Source of the DNA: Bacteroidota bacterium
GTDB lineage: Bacteria; Bacteroidota; Bacteroidia; NS11-12g; UBA9320
DNA: 64,000 nt
Assembly: GCA_947468275.1 (NCBI GenBank)
Contig: CANIKO010000001.1
Coordinates: 302,213-366,212 of the forward strand
Direction: 5' to 3'
Position numbers and translations under genes: made by a program. This document shows positions 27,752 through 37,276 of the stretch, piece after piece (the first letter of the stretch is position 1; every line of letters begins with the position of its first letter). The notes under the pieces were generated by a model. The model searched no databases. It worked only from the letters and a program-made list of their open reading frames with translations, and was not told where the DNA came from.

Positions 27752-29134
27752 GTGAACGTATCATTTCAAAAAATCGACAATCTTAATGGCACTCTTTCAA
27801 TAAATTTGGAAAAAGCTGACTACGAACCTAAAGTAGATGAACAAATAAAAATCTACCGTAAAAAAGCTCAGATTCCGGGTTTCAGACCAGGAACGGCACC
27901 TGTATCAATGATTAAAAAACTTTACGGAAAATCATTTTTAGCGGATGAAGTAAATAAATTGGCCACTGAAAAAATGTATGGTTATCTGAGGGATAATGAG
28001 ATTGATATATTAGGACAACCGCTTTTGAGTGTTAATAATCCATCTGATGTTGATTTTGATAAATCAGAAAATTTTACCTTCAATTTTGATTTAGGATTAG
28101 CTCCTATCTTTGAATTTAATATTTCAGACAAGGATAGTATCACAAAATATGTGATTGAGGTAGATGATAAAGAAGTGGAATCTGAAATTAATAATCTTTG
28201 CCGCCGTCATGGTGTCCTTGAAAAAGTAGATGAAAGTACTGCTGAGTCGGATAGTATTTTAGTTATTCTTACCGAAATGGATAATGAAAACAATCCTTTA
28301 GAAGGTGGTGTTGCAGGAAAGGAAACCACTGTAATTCCAGAGCTGGTAAAGGATGAAGCGACCAAGAACTTGTTTATGAATAAAAAAACAGGTGATAAAG
28401 TAATTATTAATATTAGTACATTGTTTAACGATAATGAAACAGTAATGTCTTCTGCTACCGGTATTCCAAAAGAAGGATTAAATGATTTAAATCCGAATTT
28501 TCAAGCCGAAGTAAAAAATATTCAAAAGTTTACTCCCTCTGAAATTAATCAGGATTTATTTGATAAGGTTTTTGGCCCTGGGATTGTAACAGATGAAAAA
28601 ACTTTTAAGTCTAAGGTGAAAGAGAATGTGGAGATATATTATAATTCAGAAAGTGAACATCATTTAGAACATGAGTTGGATCATTTTATTATGGATAAAC
28701 ATAATTTAGAATTACCTGATACGTTCCTAACTCGTTGGTTGATTGATTCTCATCCCGAAGCATACACTGCTGAAAATGCAAATGAAAAATATGAAAAGGA
28801 ATCCGGAGCTTTGCGTTATCAGCTTATTCAGGAAAAAGCTATAAAATTATTTAACATTGAAATATCCGAAGATGAATTTAATCAAGCAGCCTTAGGGTAT
28901 TCTGCAAGTTTGCTCCGCAATTATGGTATTTCAAATCCTGAATTTGCATGGGTACAAGAGTTTACCGAAAAACAAAAGAAGGATCAACGCTTTATGGATA
29001 AAGTGAGAGAAATATCGATTCAACGAGCGGTTATTAACCAAATTAAAAATGTGGTAACTATTGTAGAGCAAAAAACAACAGTTGAGGGTTTTTATGATAT
29101 GATTAAAGAACATAATCATCAACATAATCATTAA
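27752..29134 (+). CDS. tig: Trigger factor
   Basis: Ribosome-bound chaperone of 460 aa. The ribosome-binding signature is IPGFRPGTAPVSMIKKLYG (about residues 42-60). A PPIase-like middle domain (about 150-240) and a helical C-terminal domain follow, and the protein ends His-rich (EHNHQHNH). The PPIase domain appears divergent, as in other Bacteroidota. The start is GTG at 27752, since no ATG precedes the conserved N-terminus. tig-clpP-clpX is a conserved neighbourhood linking nascent-chain folding with proteolysis. Confidence 0.93.
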   Translation: MNVSFQKIDNLNGTLSINLEKADYEPKVDEQIKIYRKKAQIPGFRPGTAPVSMIKKLYGKSFLADEVNKLATEKMYGYLRDNEIDILGQPLLSVNNPSDVDFDKSENFTFNFDLGLAPIFEFNISDKDSITKYVIEVDDKEVESEINNLCRRHGVLEKVDESTAESDSILVILTEMDNENNPLEGGVAGKETTVIPELVKDEATKNLFMNKKTGDKVIINISTLFNDNETVMSSATGIPKEGLNDLNPNFQAEVKNIQKFTPSEINQDLFDKVFGPGIVTDEKTFKSKVKENVEIYYNSESEHHLEHELDHFIMDKHNLELPDTFLTRWLIDSHPEAYTAENANEKYEKESGALRYQLIQEKAIKLFNIEISEDEFNQAALGYSASLLRNYGISNPEFAWVQEFTEKQKKDQRFMDKVREISIQRAVINQIKNVVTIVEQKTTVEGFYDMIKEHNHQHNH

Positions 29135-29136
29135 TT

Positions 29137-29164
29137 GATTTGGAGATTTGGAAATTTGAAGATT
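29137..29164. repeat. Short tandem repeat between tig and clpP
   Basis: Three degenerate 9 bp units of the form ATTTGGAGA / ATTTGGAAA / TTTGAAGAT. It is A/G-biased with no dyad symmetry. Its role is unknown. Confidence 0.45.
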
Positions 29165-29215
29165 AAATAAAGAAAAGTAATAACTATTAATTCATAACTC
29201 ATAAATAAAAAAAAC

Positions 29216-29881
29216 ATGAACGACGGAAGAGAATTTAAAAAATACGCAACCAAGCATTTAGGAATAAACAGCTTGCATGTAGATCATTATATTGAAAACA
29301 TGACTCCTTATATTCTTGAAGAACGTGAAATGAGAGTATCTCAAATGGATATCTTTTCACGATTAATGATGGATAGGATTATATTTTTAGGAACTGGAAT
29401 TGATGATAATGTGGCCAATATTGTAGTAGGTCAGTTATTGTTTTTGGATTCTTCAAATCCCGGCCGTGATATACAAATTTATCTTAATTCACCTGGAGGG
29501 TCAGTTTATGCTGGCTTGGGTATTTATGATACGATGCAATACATTACCAGCGATGTAAGTACTATCTGTACTGGAATAGCAGCAAGTATGGCAGCTGTAT
29601 TGATGTGTGCAGGTAAAAAAGGAAAACGTACCGCCTTAAAACATTCCCGTATAATGATTCACCAACCTTTAGGAGGAACACAAGGTCAGGCCTCAGATAT
29701 GGAAATAACAGTTAAGGAAATTCAAAAATTAAAAAAGGAACTTTATGATATCTTGGCAAATCATTCAGGTCAACCGTTCAAAAAAATTGAAAAGGATAGC
29801 GATCGTGATTATTGGATGACTGCTGATGAAGCCAAAGCTTATGGCATGGTAGATGAAGTGTTGATTAAAAAAATAGTATAA
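29216..29881 (+). CDS. clpP: ATP-dependent Clp protease proteolytic subunit
   Basis: A serine peptidase of 221 aa with the catalytic triad S124 ([10 protein letters not shown]), H149 ([10 protein letters not shown]) and D198 (DSDRDYWMT). It forms the tetradecameric chamber fed by ClpX. The start at 29216 gives a normal N-terminal propeptide-like stretch. Its stop codon shares one base with the clpX ATG (TAATG), so the two subunits are translationally coupled. Confidence 0.97.
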   Translation: MNDGREFKKYATKHLGINSLHVDHYIENMTPYILEEREMRVSQMDIFSRLMMDRIIFLGTGIDDNVANIVVGQLLFLDSSNPGRDIQIYLNSPGGSVYAGLGIYDTMQYITSDVSTICTGIAASMAAVLMCAGKKGKRTALKHSRIMIHQPLGGTQGQASDMEITVKEIQKLKKELYDILANHSGQPFKKIEKDSDRDYWMTADEAKAYGMVDEVLIKKIV

Positions 29882-31092
29882 TGTCGCAACCGATTTGTGC
29901 TTTTTGTGGACGACCTAAAAACCAAGTAGGAATACTTATAACAGGTGTTGAAGGGAATATTTGTGATGATTGTATAAATCAGGCTGTTTTAATATTAGAA
30001 GAGGACAGCACAAACAAAAAGAAAAAGGGGGCTAAGTACAAACCTTCAAAAATATTATTGCCAAAAGATATTAAGGAACATCTTGATCAATGGGTGATCG
30101 GGCAGGATCAGGCAAAAAAAATACTTTCTGTAGCTGTATACAATCATTTTAAACGTCTTGGTTCAGATGTAGGAGAGGATGGAGTAGAACTCGAAAAAAG
30201 TAATATCTTGATGATTGGGGAAACCGGAACCGGTAAAACCCTTTTGGCAAAAACGCTTGCTAAAATACTTGATGTGCCTTTTTGCATTGCTGATGCCACC
30301 GTTTTAACCGAAGCTGGTTATGTGGGTGAAGATGTTGAAAGTATTGTTACCCGATTGTTGCAAGCCGCTAATTATAATGTAGAAGCTGCTCAACGCGGTA
30401 TTATTTATATTGATGAGATGGATAAAATATCTAGAAAATCTGATAATCCATCCATCACCCGCGATGTATCTGGCGAAGGAGTTCAGCAAGCTTTATTGAA
30501 ATTATTGGAAGGAACCATCACGAATGTTCCGCCACAAGGAGGACGAAAACATCCCGACCAAAAATATATCGCAGTAGATACTAGCAATATTTTATTTATC
30601 TGTGGAGGCGCTTTTGAAGGTATTGATAGAATAATAGAACGTAGGTTGAATAAACAAACGGTTGGTTTTAAATCGGTTAATGATAGAAAATCAACAGAAA
30701 ATATTCTTGAAAATGTATCGGCTACTGACTTAAGGAAGTTTGGCCTGATCCCGGAAATTTTAGGCCGATTACCTGTATTGGCCAATCTTTCTCCGTTAGA
30801 TAAAGCTACTTTAAAGCGAATACTATTAGAACCCAAAAATGCTTTGTTAAAACAATATAAAAAATTGTTTGAACTTGAAAATAAGGAATTGGTCGTTTCG
30901 CATGACATCATTGAACTTATTGTAGACACTGCATTTGATTGCAAACTGGGAGCTCGGGGATTAAGAAGTATTTGTGAATCAATTTTTATGGATGCAATGT
31001 ATGATGCTCCATCAAGCAATGAAGAAAAAGTAGAAATAAAAAAATCTTTTGTTCAGGAAAAAATTGCTAAGTTTTTTGAGCAAGCGGCTTAA
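29881..31092 (+). CDS. clpX: ATP-dependent Clp protease ATP-binding subunit ClpX
   Basis: AAA+ unfoldase (403 aa). The N-terminal C4 zinc domain has C6, C9, C28 and C31. Walker A is GETGTGKT (113-120), and Walker B is IIYIDEMDK. The pore loop GYVGEDVES and the sensor regions are present. It delivers unfolded substrates to ClpP, encoded directly upstream with a 1 nt overlap. It converges on the uridine kinase gene with only 11 bases between stops. Confidence 0.97.
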   Translation: MSQPICAFCGRPKNQVGILITGVEGNICDDCINQAVLILEEDSTNKKKKGAKYKPSKILLPKDIKEHLDQWVIGQDQAKKILSVAVYNHFKRLGSDVGEDGVELEKSNILMIGETGTGKTLLAKTLAKILDVPFCIADATVLTEAGYVGEDVESIVTRLLQAANYNVEAAQRGIIYIDEMDKISRKSDNPSITRDVSGEGVQQALLKLLEGTITNVPPQGGRKHPDQKYIAVDTSNILFICGGAFEGIDRIIERRLNKQTVGFKSVNDRKSTENILENVSATDLRKFGLIPEILGRLPVLANLSPLDKATLKRILLEPKNALLKQYKKLFELENKELVVSHDIIELIVDTAFDCKLGARGLRSICESIFMDAMYDAPSSNEEKVEIKKSFVQEKIAKFFEQAA

Positions 31093-31103
31093 AGAATTTT
31101 GAA

Positions 31104-31724
31104 TTATAAATTCGGAATTAGGAGTTTTTGTATTCGTTCAATAACCAAGTTCAATCCTTCCTCAAAATCTACATTATTTATTATCAAAATATCTGCCTTT
31201 TCCTTGTAAGGAAGTATGTATTTGTCATAGGAAGGAAGTACTTGATTGTGCCATTGATATTTAATTTCATCTGCCTCCATTCCTCTTTCTTCCGAATCTC
31301 TTCTTAATCGGCGATTATATTTTATATCCTCATCAGCATCAATAAATATTTTTAAATTCAGTTTGTTGAAAATACTTGAGTCGCTCATAATAAATAAACC
31401 TTCAACTAATATTATTGATGTGGGTTTAATTGTGATGGTATTCGGTTGTTTGTTGGGATTATTAAAATGATATTCTTCAATCGCTAATTCATTTCCGGCT
31501 TCTAAAATTTCAACATCGGTTATAAATTTATCAAGATTAAGGCTCTCTGGCTCATCAAAATTTATTTCACCATTTTTGTTTTTTACCTGTAAATATAAGG
31601 GTTTATAGTAATGATCTTGAGATAAAATTGACAAATGGGAATCTCCAAAATAGTTTTTTAATTTAGCTATAAACGTTGATTTTCCCGAAGCACTTCCACC
31701 TGAAATGCCAATAATAAAAGCCAT
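31104..31724 (-). CDS. udk: Uridine kinase family nucleoside kinase
   Basis: A 206-residue P-loop kinase. Walker A is GISGGSASGKS (residues 6-16). SQDHYYK follows, with the conserved DHYY motif of uridine/cytidine kinases. NFDEPESLN and a lid region RLRRDSEERG are also present. It phosphorylates uridine and cytidine in pyrimidine salvage. It lies 16 nt downstream of the third giant secreted paralog on the same strand, so it may depend on that gene's transcript, which is odd for a salvage enzyme. Confidence 0.85.
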   Translation of the reverse strand: MAFIIGISGGSASGKSTFIAKLKNYFGDSHLSILSQDHYYKPLYLQVKNKNGEINFDEPESLNLDKFITDVEILEAGNELAIEEYHFNNPNKQPNTITIKPTSIILVEGLFIMSDSSIFNKLNLKIFIDADEDIKYNRRLRRDSEERGMEADEIKYQWHNQVLPSYDKYILPYKEKADILIINNVDFEEGLNLVIERIQKLLIPNL

Positions 31725-31740
31725 CCTTAAATTTTAAAAT

Positions 31741-34700
31741 TTATTCTGATTTAATAAATGCAATGGAAACTGTTCCTTCTGCTGCAATGTATTTTAAATA
31801 ATAAGGCCCAGGTTTCAAGTTCTGTAAGTCAATTTGTTCTTCCTTATTTGTTGTAATTCCAATTACTACTTTTTTACCTAAGACATCATAAATTTCATAC
31901 TGTGATGGCACCCAAGTATCCAATTGTTTTAGCACTAAAATAGTATTTGCAGGATTGGGATACAGTTCGGTTTTAGAAGATTTAATTTTTGATAATCCCA
32001 AGGTGTTCATAACAATGGTGGTGTCTTTTGTGCACCCAATATTATCAATTAATTCCAACCGTATCGGTTGCATGTGAGCAAAGGATCTGCTTACTGATAA
32101 TGTGTCATCCGTTGAATATAAAATGTTTTTAATAAACCATTTTCGGCCTTTAATGTTGGTACTGAAATCTTTAAATATTACCGATGGATTTCTAAATGTT
32201 ACTGAAATAATTGGTTTAGGCAAAGGCAATGCATTAATAATTAAGGAATCGCTTGATGAACAAAATTCAATAGTTGCTTCTAGCTTTATTTTATAAGACC
32301 CCGCCTTAGTAAATGTACCTAAAATTAATGAATCCCCTTTTGGTAAAACTGTCCATGTGCTAAAACCACTTTGATTTATTGGAATCCATTTGTGAGTGCC
32401 ATTTGAACTTCCAAATAAATTCATATTCAAAACTTCGTTCATACATTTAGTGATTATTGAACTAACAATGCTCACAAATGGTTTTTTAATTATTGAGATT
32501 GTAATTGTGTCTGCATTAAAACACCCATTCGTATCTATTATATTTACTTTAAATTTTAAGGAATCTTTATTTGTGAACTGAATAAAAACCCTTGAATCAT
32601 CAAACTTTATTTTATAATCATATTTTGAGGTGGGGTCATTATCAAATAATAAATCTGAAATAAAATTTGAGTTACCTGAAGGTTTAGGTAATGATTTTAT
32701 TAAAGACCAATTGATGGAAGTAAATTGCTTATTAGGATTTAATTTGAAAATTTCAACTTGACTTAATTCCTTCTTTTCTTGGCAATAAACCCCTGATATT
32801 AAATCAACTTTTGTAGTTTTATAATTTGTTAAAATAACGGTATCATAGGATGTACAGCCATTTGAGTTTGTGCCACCGGCAATATAAGTTCCTGAAGTAT
32901 AGGTGTCTAAAGAATCTAGACTTCCTATAACTTTACTGTTTTTATACCAATTCCAAGTTAAAGTTCCTATGACAAGGTTTTTTCCTTTTAATTTAGTAAG
33001 TACATCTGGACAAACAATTTTATCCAACCCTACAGTAATGGAAGGATTGCTCAATACCTTGATAGCTCTAAACGTAGAATTTGTATTATTATTGGCATCT
33101 TTAATACTCAAAAATAAAGTATCATCTATTGCAAATGCCTGATCAAAATAACCCAATGTATCCTTCACTATCTTGGTTTTTGTTTTCCAATTATAGGTAA
33201 CAGGTCGTTTAGAATTAATGACTTTAGCTGTGATTCTGGCTTTAAGGTTTTGACATAAACCTGTATCGCTGTATAAGCCAAAAGGGTCAGTTCCTAAATT
33301 CACTTCTAGTATATTCGCAATTTTGACCGTGTCCTGAATAGTTGTTGAATTGCATTCAGTTTCAGATATAAAGGAAGTATTAATAACATAAGTTCCGTTT
33401 TTCTTAAACACGATAGTGTCGTTTTCAAATGATGAATAAACGTTGTTAGAAGATTTAAAATAATAGTTGCGAATGTCTTCCAGGTTGGCTGAAGTTATAA
33501 AAATACCTGATACATAATTGTATTTTTTGTTACTTACATATAGCCCCGTCGTGTAGGTGAAATTATTAAGTTTTTTAATAGTGCTGCTTACAGTTATTTT
33601 AGGGTAAACCGTGAATGAAAATGTTTTAGTTGTAATACCGTATCTTGGGCAAGCATTATCTGTGGCGACCATACTAAACATAAATGGAAGTTTTTTAGAA
33701 TCTCCGGTGGCGGGGGTCCATGAAAAGCGTCCTACTGGTAATTTAACTTTTGAATTTATTATTGAATAACTTGCATTTTTTATTCCTTTATCCCAAGAAA
33801 TTTTTACGGTATCATTCAATAAATTTGATGCCGGAGGAGGCTGATTAAATGGGTAATCATCCGTTGATATATCCATCGTGAAATTCTGCCCTTCGCAAAT
33901 CTTGTGATTTATTTGTTGGTTGATAGATGGTAAATGATCATTTCCAGTTTGAGAATAAATCATTTGGTCCAATACAATTTCACCAATCTGAATATACTTT
34001 CCGGTATTGTCTTTTCTCCATTCTTTTACTGAAATGGCCATAATTGTAGCCTCAGAAGCATCAGTAGGAGTTCCTATAAGGTTGCCCGTTAAAGGATTTA
34101 GATATATTCCTATCGGAGGATTATTGTCAGGTTTTGGGCCATTCGATTTGTTATATCCTTTAGGATAGTATGAGGTGAACGGATTTTTTGAATCTAAGCC
34201 AGAACCCCAACTGGTTTTAGTAGTCCAATCTTGCAATGGGTCGGTAAAATTATAAGATAATGAATCGTTATCAATAGTATCTTTTGCTAAATAGCTTAGC
34301 ATTAACGGCTCACTTGCAGAATGAATATATAGTGGTTTAAAACTAAAAACCGGAGAAGAATTGGTGGCAGCATTGCATAAATCTAAAGTACTATATACCC
34401 AAAAATTACCGCCAGCTGCGCCCGTAGTTATATCTAATGGTCGGCAACATTGTCCAACTCCAATTTGAATGATACAACAACTTTTAAAAGCTGATTCACT
34501 CCCGTTAAAATCAAGAGTATCCAGATAGATATGTTCTTCAAAACCTCTTCCGGCAGTTGTATTTGGAGGATTACAGGGTTTTCCTGCACTGGCACAATAA
34601 GGGGTTGCATCTTCAATACTGATTCGGGTAGAAGTTAACGTCTTTGTAGCTTTTGTACTCTCGCATCGAATTGTGTAACTAGTCACCGAGGACGGAATTC

Positions 34701-34851
34701 CTCTGCAATCTCTATAAATTTTATATTTAACTTCAAATTTGTAATTACCTATATACCTATAGGTAACTTGACCGCCAGAATAATTACTTGCATTTGCCGA
34801 AAATAATATAAGAAAACAGCTTAGTAGTGTTAAAGTTAGCTTTTTTAGCAT
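31741..34851 (-). CDS. Giant secreted protein with T9SS type A sorting domain (paralog 3)
   Basis: A 1036-residue member of the same family as the genes at 14295 and 17956. The signal peptide is MLKKLTLTLLSCFLILFSANA, then SNYSGGQVTYRYIGNYKFEV. Conserved stations are KYKIYRDCRGIPSS, IGVGQCCRPLD, GPKPDNNPPIGIYLNPLTGN and VKEWRKDNTGKYIQI, followed by Ig-like units and a sorting tail (ELYPNPANTILVLKQL...). It has diverged further than paralogs 1 and 2: the VCAG-ICF segment is replaced by a different form. It stands alone on the minus strand, upstream of the uridine kinase. Surface or extracellular location is inferred; the function is unknown. Confidence 0.88.
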   Translation of the reverse strand: MLKKLTLTLLSCFLILFSANASNYSGGQVTYRYIGNYKFEVKYKIYRDCRGIPSSVTSYTIRCESTKATKTLTSTRISIEDATPYCASAGKPCNPPNTTAGRGFEEHIYLDTLDFNGSESAFKSCCIIQIGVGQCCRPLDITTGAAGGNFWVYSTLDLCNAATNSSPVFSFKPLYIHSASEPLMLSYLAKDTIDNDSLSYNFTDPLQDWTTKTSWGSGLDSKNPFTSYYPKGYNKSNGPKPDNNPPIGIYLNPLTGNLIGTPTDASEATIMAISVKEWRKDNTGKYIQIGEIVLDQMIYSQTGNDHLPSINQQINHKICEGQNFTMDISTDDYPFNQPPPASNLLNDTVKISWDKGIKNASYSIINSKVKLPVGRFSWTPATGDSKKLPFMFSMVATDNACPRYGITTKTFSFTVYPKITVSSTIKKLNNFTYTTGLYVSNKKYNYVSGIFITSANLEDIRNYYFKSSNNVYSSFENDTIVFKKNGTYVINTSFISETECNSTTIQDTVKIANILEVNLGTDPFGLYSDTGLCQNLKARITAKVINSKRPVTYNWKTKTKIVKDTLGYFDQAFAIDDTLFLSIKDANNNTNSTFRAIKVLSNPSITVGLDKIVCPDVLTKLKGKNLVIGTLTWNWYKNSKVIGSLDSLDTYTSGTYIAGGTNSNGCTSYDTVILTNYKTTKVDLISGVYCQEKKELSQVEIFKLNPNKQFTSINWSLIKSLPKPSGNSNFISDLLFDNDPTSKYDYKIKFDDSRVFIQFTNKDSLKFKVNIIDTNGCFNADTITISIIKKPFVSIVSSIITKCMNEVLNMNLFGSSNGTHKWIPINQSGFSTWTVLPKGDSLILGTFTKAGSYKIKLEATIEFCSSSDSLIINALPLPKPIISVTFRNPSVIFKDFSTNIKGRKWFIKNILYSTDDTLSVSRSFAHMQPIRLELIDNIGCTKDTTIVMNTLGLSKIKSSKTELYPNPANTILVLKQLDTWVPSQYEIYDVLGKKVVIGITTNKEEQIDLQNLKPGPYYLKYIAAEGTVSIAFIKSE

Positions 34852-34881
34852 AGGTTTTATTTATTGGTTATTTTAATAGAC

Positions 34882-34889
34882 CAAAAATA
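34882..34889 (-). promoter_or_regulatory. Promoter -7 element of paralog 3
   Basis: Read on the minus strand, TATTTTTG matches TAnnTTTG and lies 30 nt before the ATG. The -33 element is not clear. Confidence 0.4.
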
Positions 34890-35000
34890 AGGGAAAGGTT
34901 TCTAAAAATTCTCTAATAATTAAAATATGACGTTGATTAAGAAAACCTATTGGATTGGTTATAAACAGTTAATAAGTATCCTTTTTTTATGAGCCTTAAC

Positions 35001-35031
35001 TTTTTAAAAATATAGATTTCACGTACCTTTG
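35001..35031 (+). promoter_or_regulatory. Promoter of the GAPDH gene
   Basis: TACCTTTG at 35024-35031 is an exact -7 match, with a T-rich -33 region (TTTTT from 35001) about 20 nt upstream. The start codon is 39 nt downstream. Confidence 0.6.
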
Positions 35032-35070
35032 AAGCCTAATTAAATTTAAAAATATTTAACCTCAATTTTA

Positions 35071-36546
35071 ATGGATACAAACACCTTACAAATTAAAAAA
35101 GATGCCTTTGACAAGGAACTTGAGTCATGGGTAGAGAAGGAAAAAGCGAGTGCTGATCTCATCAACGCTGTAAGCAAACTCATTTATGAAAAGTCGGTAG
35201 AACTTGTTTTTTTTAGAAACACACTTATTGATGTGAGTAGTTCTGAGGTTCAAAAACTGCATAAATATGCTGAAGATATCATAAGCAAAACCATAGATAT
35301 TTATGCTACTTCAAAATTAGCCAATGAGTTGCTAACCATTGAACATCTAGCGCCATCAAAAATAGATATTGGTAAATTGAGCGACGAATGGACCAATGAA
35401 AAAGGAAACTATTTAGATATGTGTTCTTTTTTAAAGGATAAATTAAAGGGTTTTAATGGTCATAACATGTCAGCTCTTGAACCAACTGATGTTGTATTAT
35501 ATGGTTTTGGTAGGATTGGAAGATTGGTAGCCCGCGAACTGATAAAATTATCTGGCAAAGGACAACAACTAAAATTAAAAGCGATAGTAACCCGATCCAG
35601 CAGTGATGCAGATATTTTGAAACGTTCAGCCTTATTAAAAATGGATTCAGTGCATGGTGAATTTAAAGGAACCATTGTTGAAGATTTAGAAAATAAAGCG
35701 CTTATCATAAATGGGCAGATTGTGAAAATGATTCAAGCCAATAATCCGGATGAGATTGATTATGAGTCTTATGGTATTACCAATGCGGTTTTGATTGATA
35801 ATACCGGTGCTTTTAGAGATAGAGAGTCTTTAGCATTGCATTTAAAATCAAATGGAATTAGTAAGGTTATGCTTACTGCCCCTGGAAAAGGAGATTTGCC
35901 AAATATTGTTTATGGAGTAAATCATGAGCAGCAAGATATTATTAATGAGAAAATTTTCACTGCTGCATCATGCACCACCAACGCAATTGTGCCAATTTTG
36001 AAAGTTATTGAAGATAATTTAGGCATCGAACGTGGACATATTGAAACCGTGCATGCTTATACCAACGACCAAAATTTGTTGGATAATATGCATAAAAAAT
36101 TCCGTCGTGGCCGCTCAGCAGCTGTAAACATGGTAATTACCGAAACTGGTTCGGCTTCAGCTATCGCCAAAGTAATTCCAGGCTTGGCAGGTAAACTTAC
36201 CGCTAATGCGGTTCGTATTCCGATTCCAAATGGTTCATTGGCTATTATGAGTCTTAACGTTAAAAAAAATACTAACATTGCCGATGTGAATGCAATAATG
36301 AAAAAAGCAGCATTAGAAGGTCCGCTGGTAAGTCAGATAAAATATTCTATCGATCCGGAATTGGTATCAAGCGATATCATAGGAAGTTCAACTCCTTCAG
36401 TTTTTGATAGTCCGGCTACCATAGTTTCACCTGATGGAAAAAGTATTGTATTGTATGTTTGGTACGATAATGAGTTCGGATATACTAAGCAGGTAATTCG
36501 TTTGGCTAAGCACGTTTCCAACGTAAGAAGGAACGTTTATTTTTAG
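35071..36546 (+). CDS. gap: Glyceraldehyde-3-phosphate dehydrogenase, long form
   Basis: A 491-residue GAPDH for glycolysis/gluconeogenesis. An N-terminal helical extension of about 130 residues precedes the NAD-binding domain (GFGRIGRLVAREL). The active-site cysteine is C301 in AASCTTNAIVP, and the C-terminal signature YDNEFGYTKQVIRL is present. The long form with the N-terminal extension is common in Bacteroidota; what the extension does is not known to me. The gene is a single unit with its own promoter at 35001-35031 and a terminator at 36571-36608. Confidence 0.94.
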   Translation: MDTNTLQIKKDAFDKELESWVEKEKASADLINAVSKLIYEKSVELVFFRNTLIDVSSSEVQKLHKYAEDIISKTIDIYATSKLANELLTIEHLAPSKIDIGKLSDEWTNEKGNYLDMCSFLKDKLKGFNGHNMSALEPTDVVLYGFGRIGRLVARELIKLSGKGQQLKLKAIVTRSSSDADILKRSALLKMDSVHGEFKGTIVEDLENKALIINGQIVKMIQANNPDEIDYESYGITNAVLIDNTGAFRDRESLALHLKSNGISKVMLTAPGKGDLPNIVYGVNHEQQDIINEKIFTAASCTTNAIVPILKVIEDNLGIERGHIETVHAYTNDQNLLDNMHKKFRRGRSAAVNMVITETGSASAIAKVIPGLAGKLTANAVRIPIPNGSLAIMSLNVKKNTNIADVNAIMKKAALEGPLVSQIKYSIDPELVSSDIIGSSTPSVFDSPATIVSPDGKSIVLYVWYDNEFGYTKQVIRLAKHVSNVRRNVYF

Positions 36547-36570
36547 TTGACTCGTTTAAAGAATATTATC

Positions 36571-36608
36571 AATCCTGACAGGTTTTAAAAAATTTGTCAG
36601 GATTTTTT
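36571..36608. terminator. Rho-independent terminator between GAPDH and ruvC
   Basis: A perfect 10 bp stem, AATCCTGACA (36571-36580) with TGTCAGGATT (36595-36604), then TTTT on the plus side. It serves GAPDH directly and may act for the convergent ruvC. Confidence 0.8.
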
Positions 36609-36615
36609 AATTAAA

Positions 36616-37197
36616 CTACTTTTTTACCCTATCATCATTATCTTTAATAAAAGCATCCCAGCCTGTATATTGTTTACTCAATCCTTCGGCTGAATTACCC
36701 GATTGGAAATAGTGACACAATGCCACAGCCACTGCGTCTGTCGCATCTAAAAATTTGGGTAATTCTTTAAAATTTAATAAAGATTGAAGCATGGCGGCTA
36801 CCTGTTCTTTGCTAGCGTTTCCGTTTCCGGTTATCGATTTTTTAACCTTTTTTGGGGTATATTCAAAAATGGGTAAACCCCGGTGCAAAGCGGCTGCCAT
36901 GGCCACTCCTTGTGCTCGGCCAAGTTTTAGCATCGATTGCACATTTTTGCCAAAAAAAGGTTCTTCCAAGGCTACTTCATCAGGGTTATACATGTCAATA
37001 AGACTAAGGCTTCGTTCATGTATTTTTTGAAGTTTTAAGGCATGATTCTCAAGTTTGGCTAAATGAATAATGCCAAGAGTGATCATCTCAAATTTTTTGC
37101 CCGTAATTCCAATAACACCATATCCCATAATATTAGTTCCTGGGTCAAACCCTAAAATAATCCGGTCGTATTCTCTATCAATTGGCCTGTCGGTCAT
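36616..37197 (-). CDS. ruvC: Crossover junction endodeoxyribonuclease RuvC
   Basis: Holliday-junction resolvase of 193 aa. The catalytic acids are visible: D18 (GFDPGT), the E78/E79 pair (ALEEPFFGKN), and D151/D154 (LDATDAVAVALCH). Its length and motif order are normal for the family. ruvA and ruvB are not nearby, which is usual outside proteobacteria. The predicted promoter element ends 6 nt before the ATG, so the message should be leaderless or nearly so. Confidence 0.95.
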   Translation of the reverse strand: MTDRPIDREYDRIILGFDPGTNIMGYGVIGITGKKFEMITLGIIHLAKLENHALKLQKIHERSLSLIDMYNPDEVALEEPFFGKNVQSMLKLGRAQGVAMAAALHRGLPIFEYTPKKVKKSITGNGNASKEQVAAMLQSLLNFKELPKFLDATDAVAVALCHYFQSGNSAEGLSKQYTGWDAFIKDNDDRVKK

Positions 37198-37203
37198 GGG
37201 TTA

Positions 37204-37211
37204 CAAACATA
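37204..37211 (-). promoter_or_regulatory. Promoter -7 element of ruvC, 6 nt from the start codon
   Basis: The minus strand reads TATGTTTG then TAACCC then ATG. An exact TAnnTTTG match; -33 is weak. Confidence 0.5.
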
Positions 37212-37276
37212 GAGTGATTTTTAATTAAGATAGCTATTTCAATAAAAATTTGTATTTGCTTTGCATCAATATAAAA

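Noticed and set aside
37250..37276. TTG start of the flippase-like protein
   Set aside because: The nine extra codons overlap a promoter-like TTTGCTTTG, and the ATG at 37277 gives a normal N-terminus.
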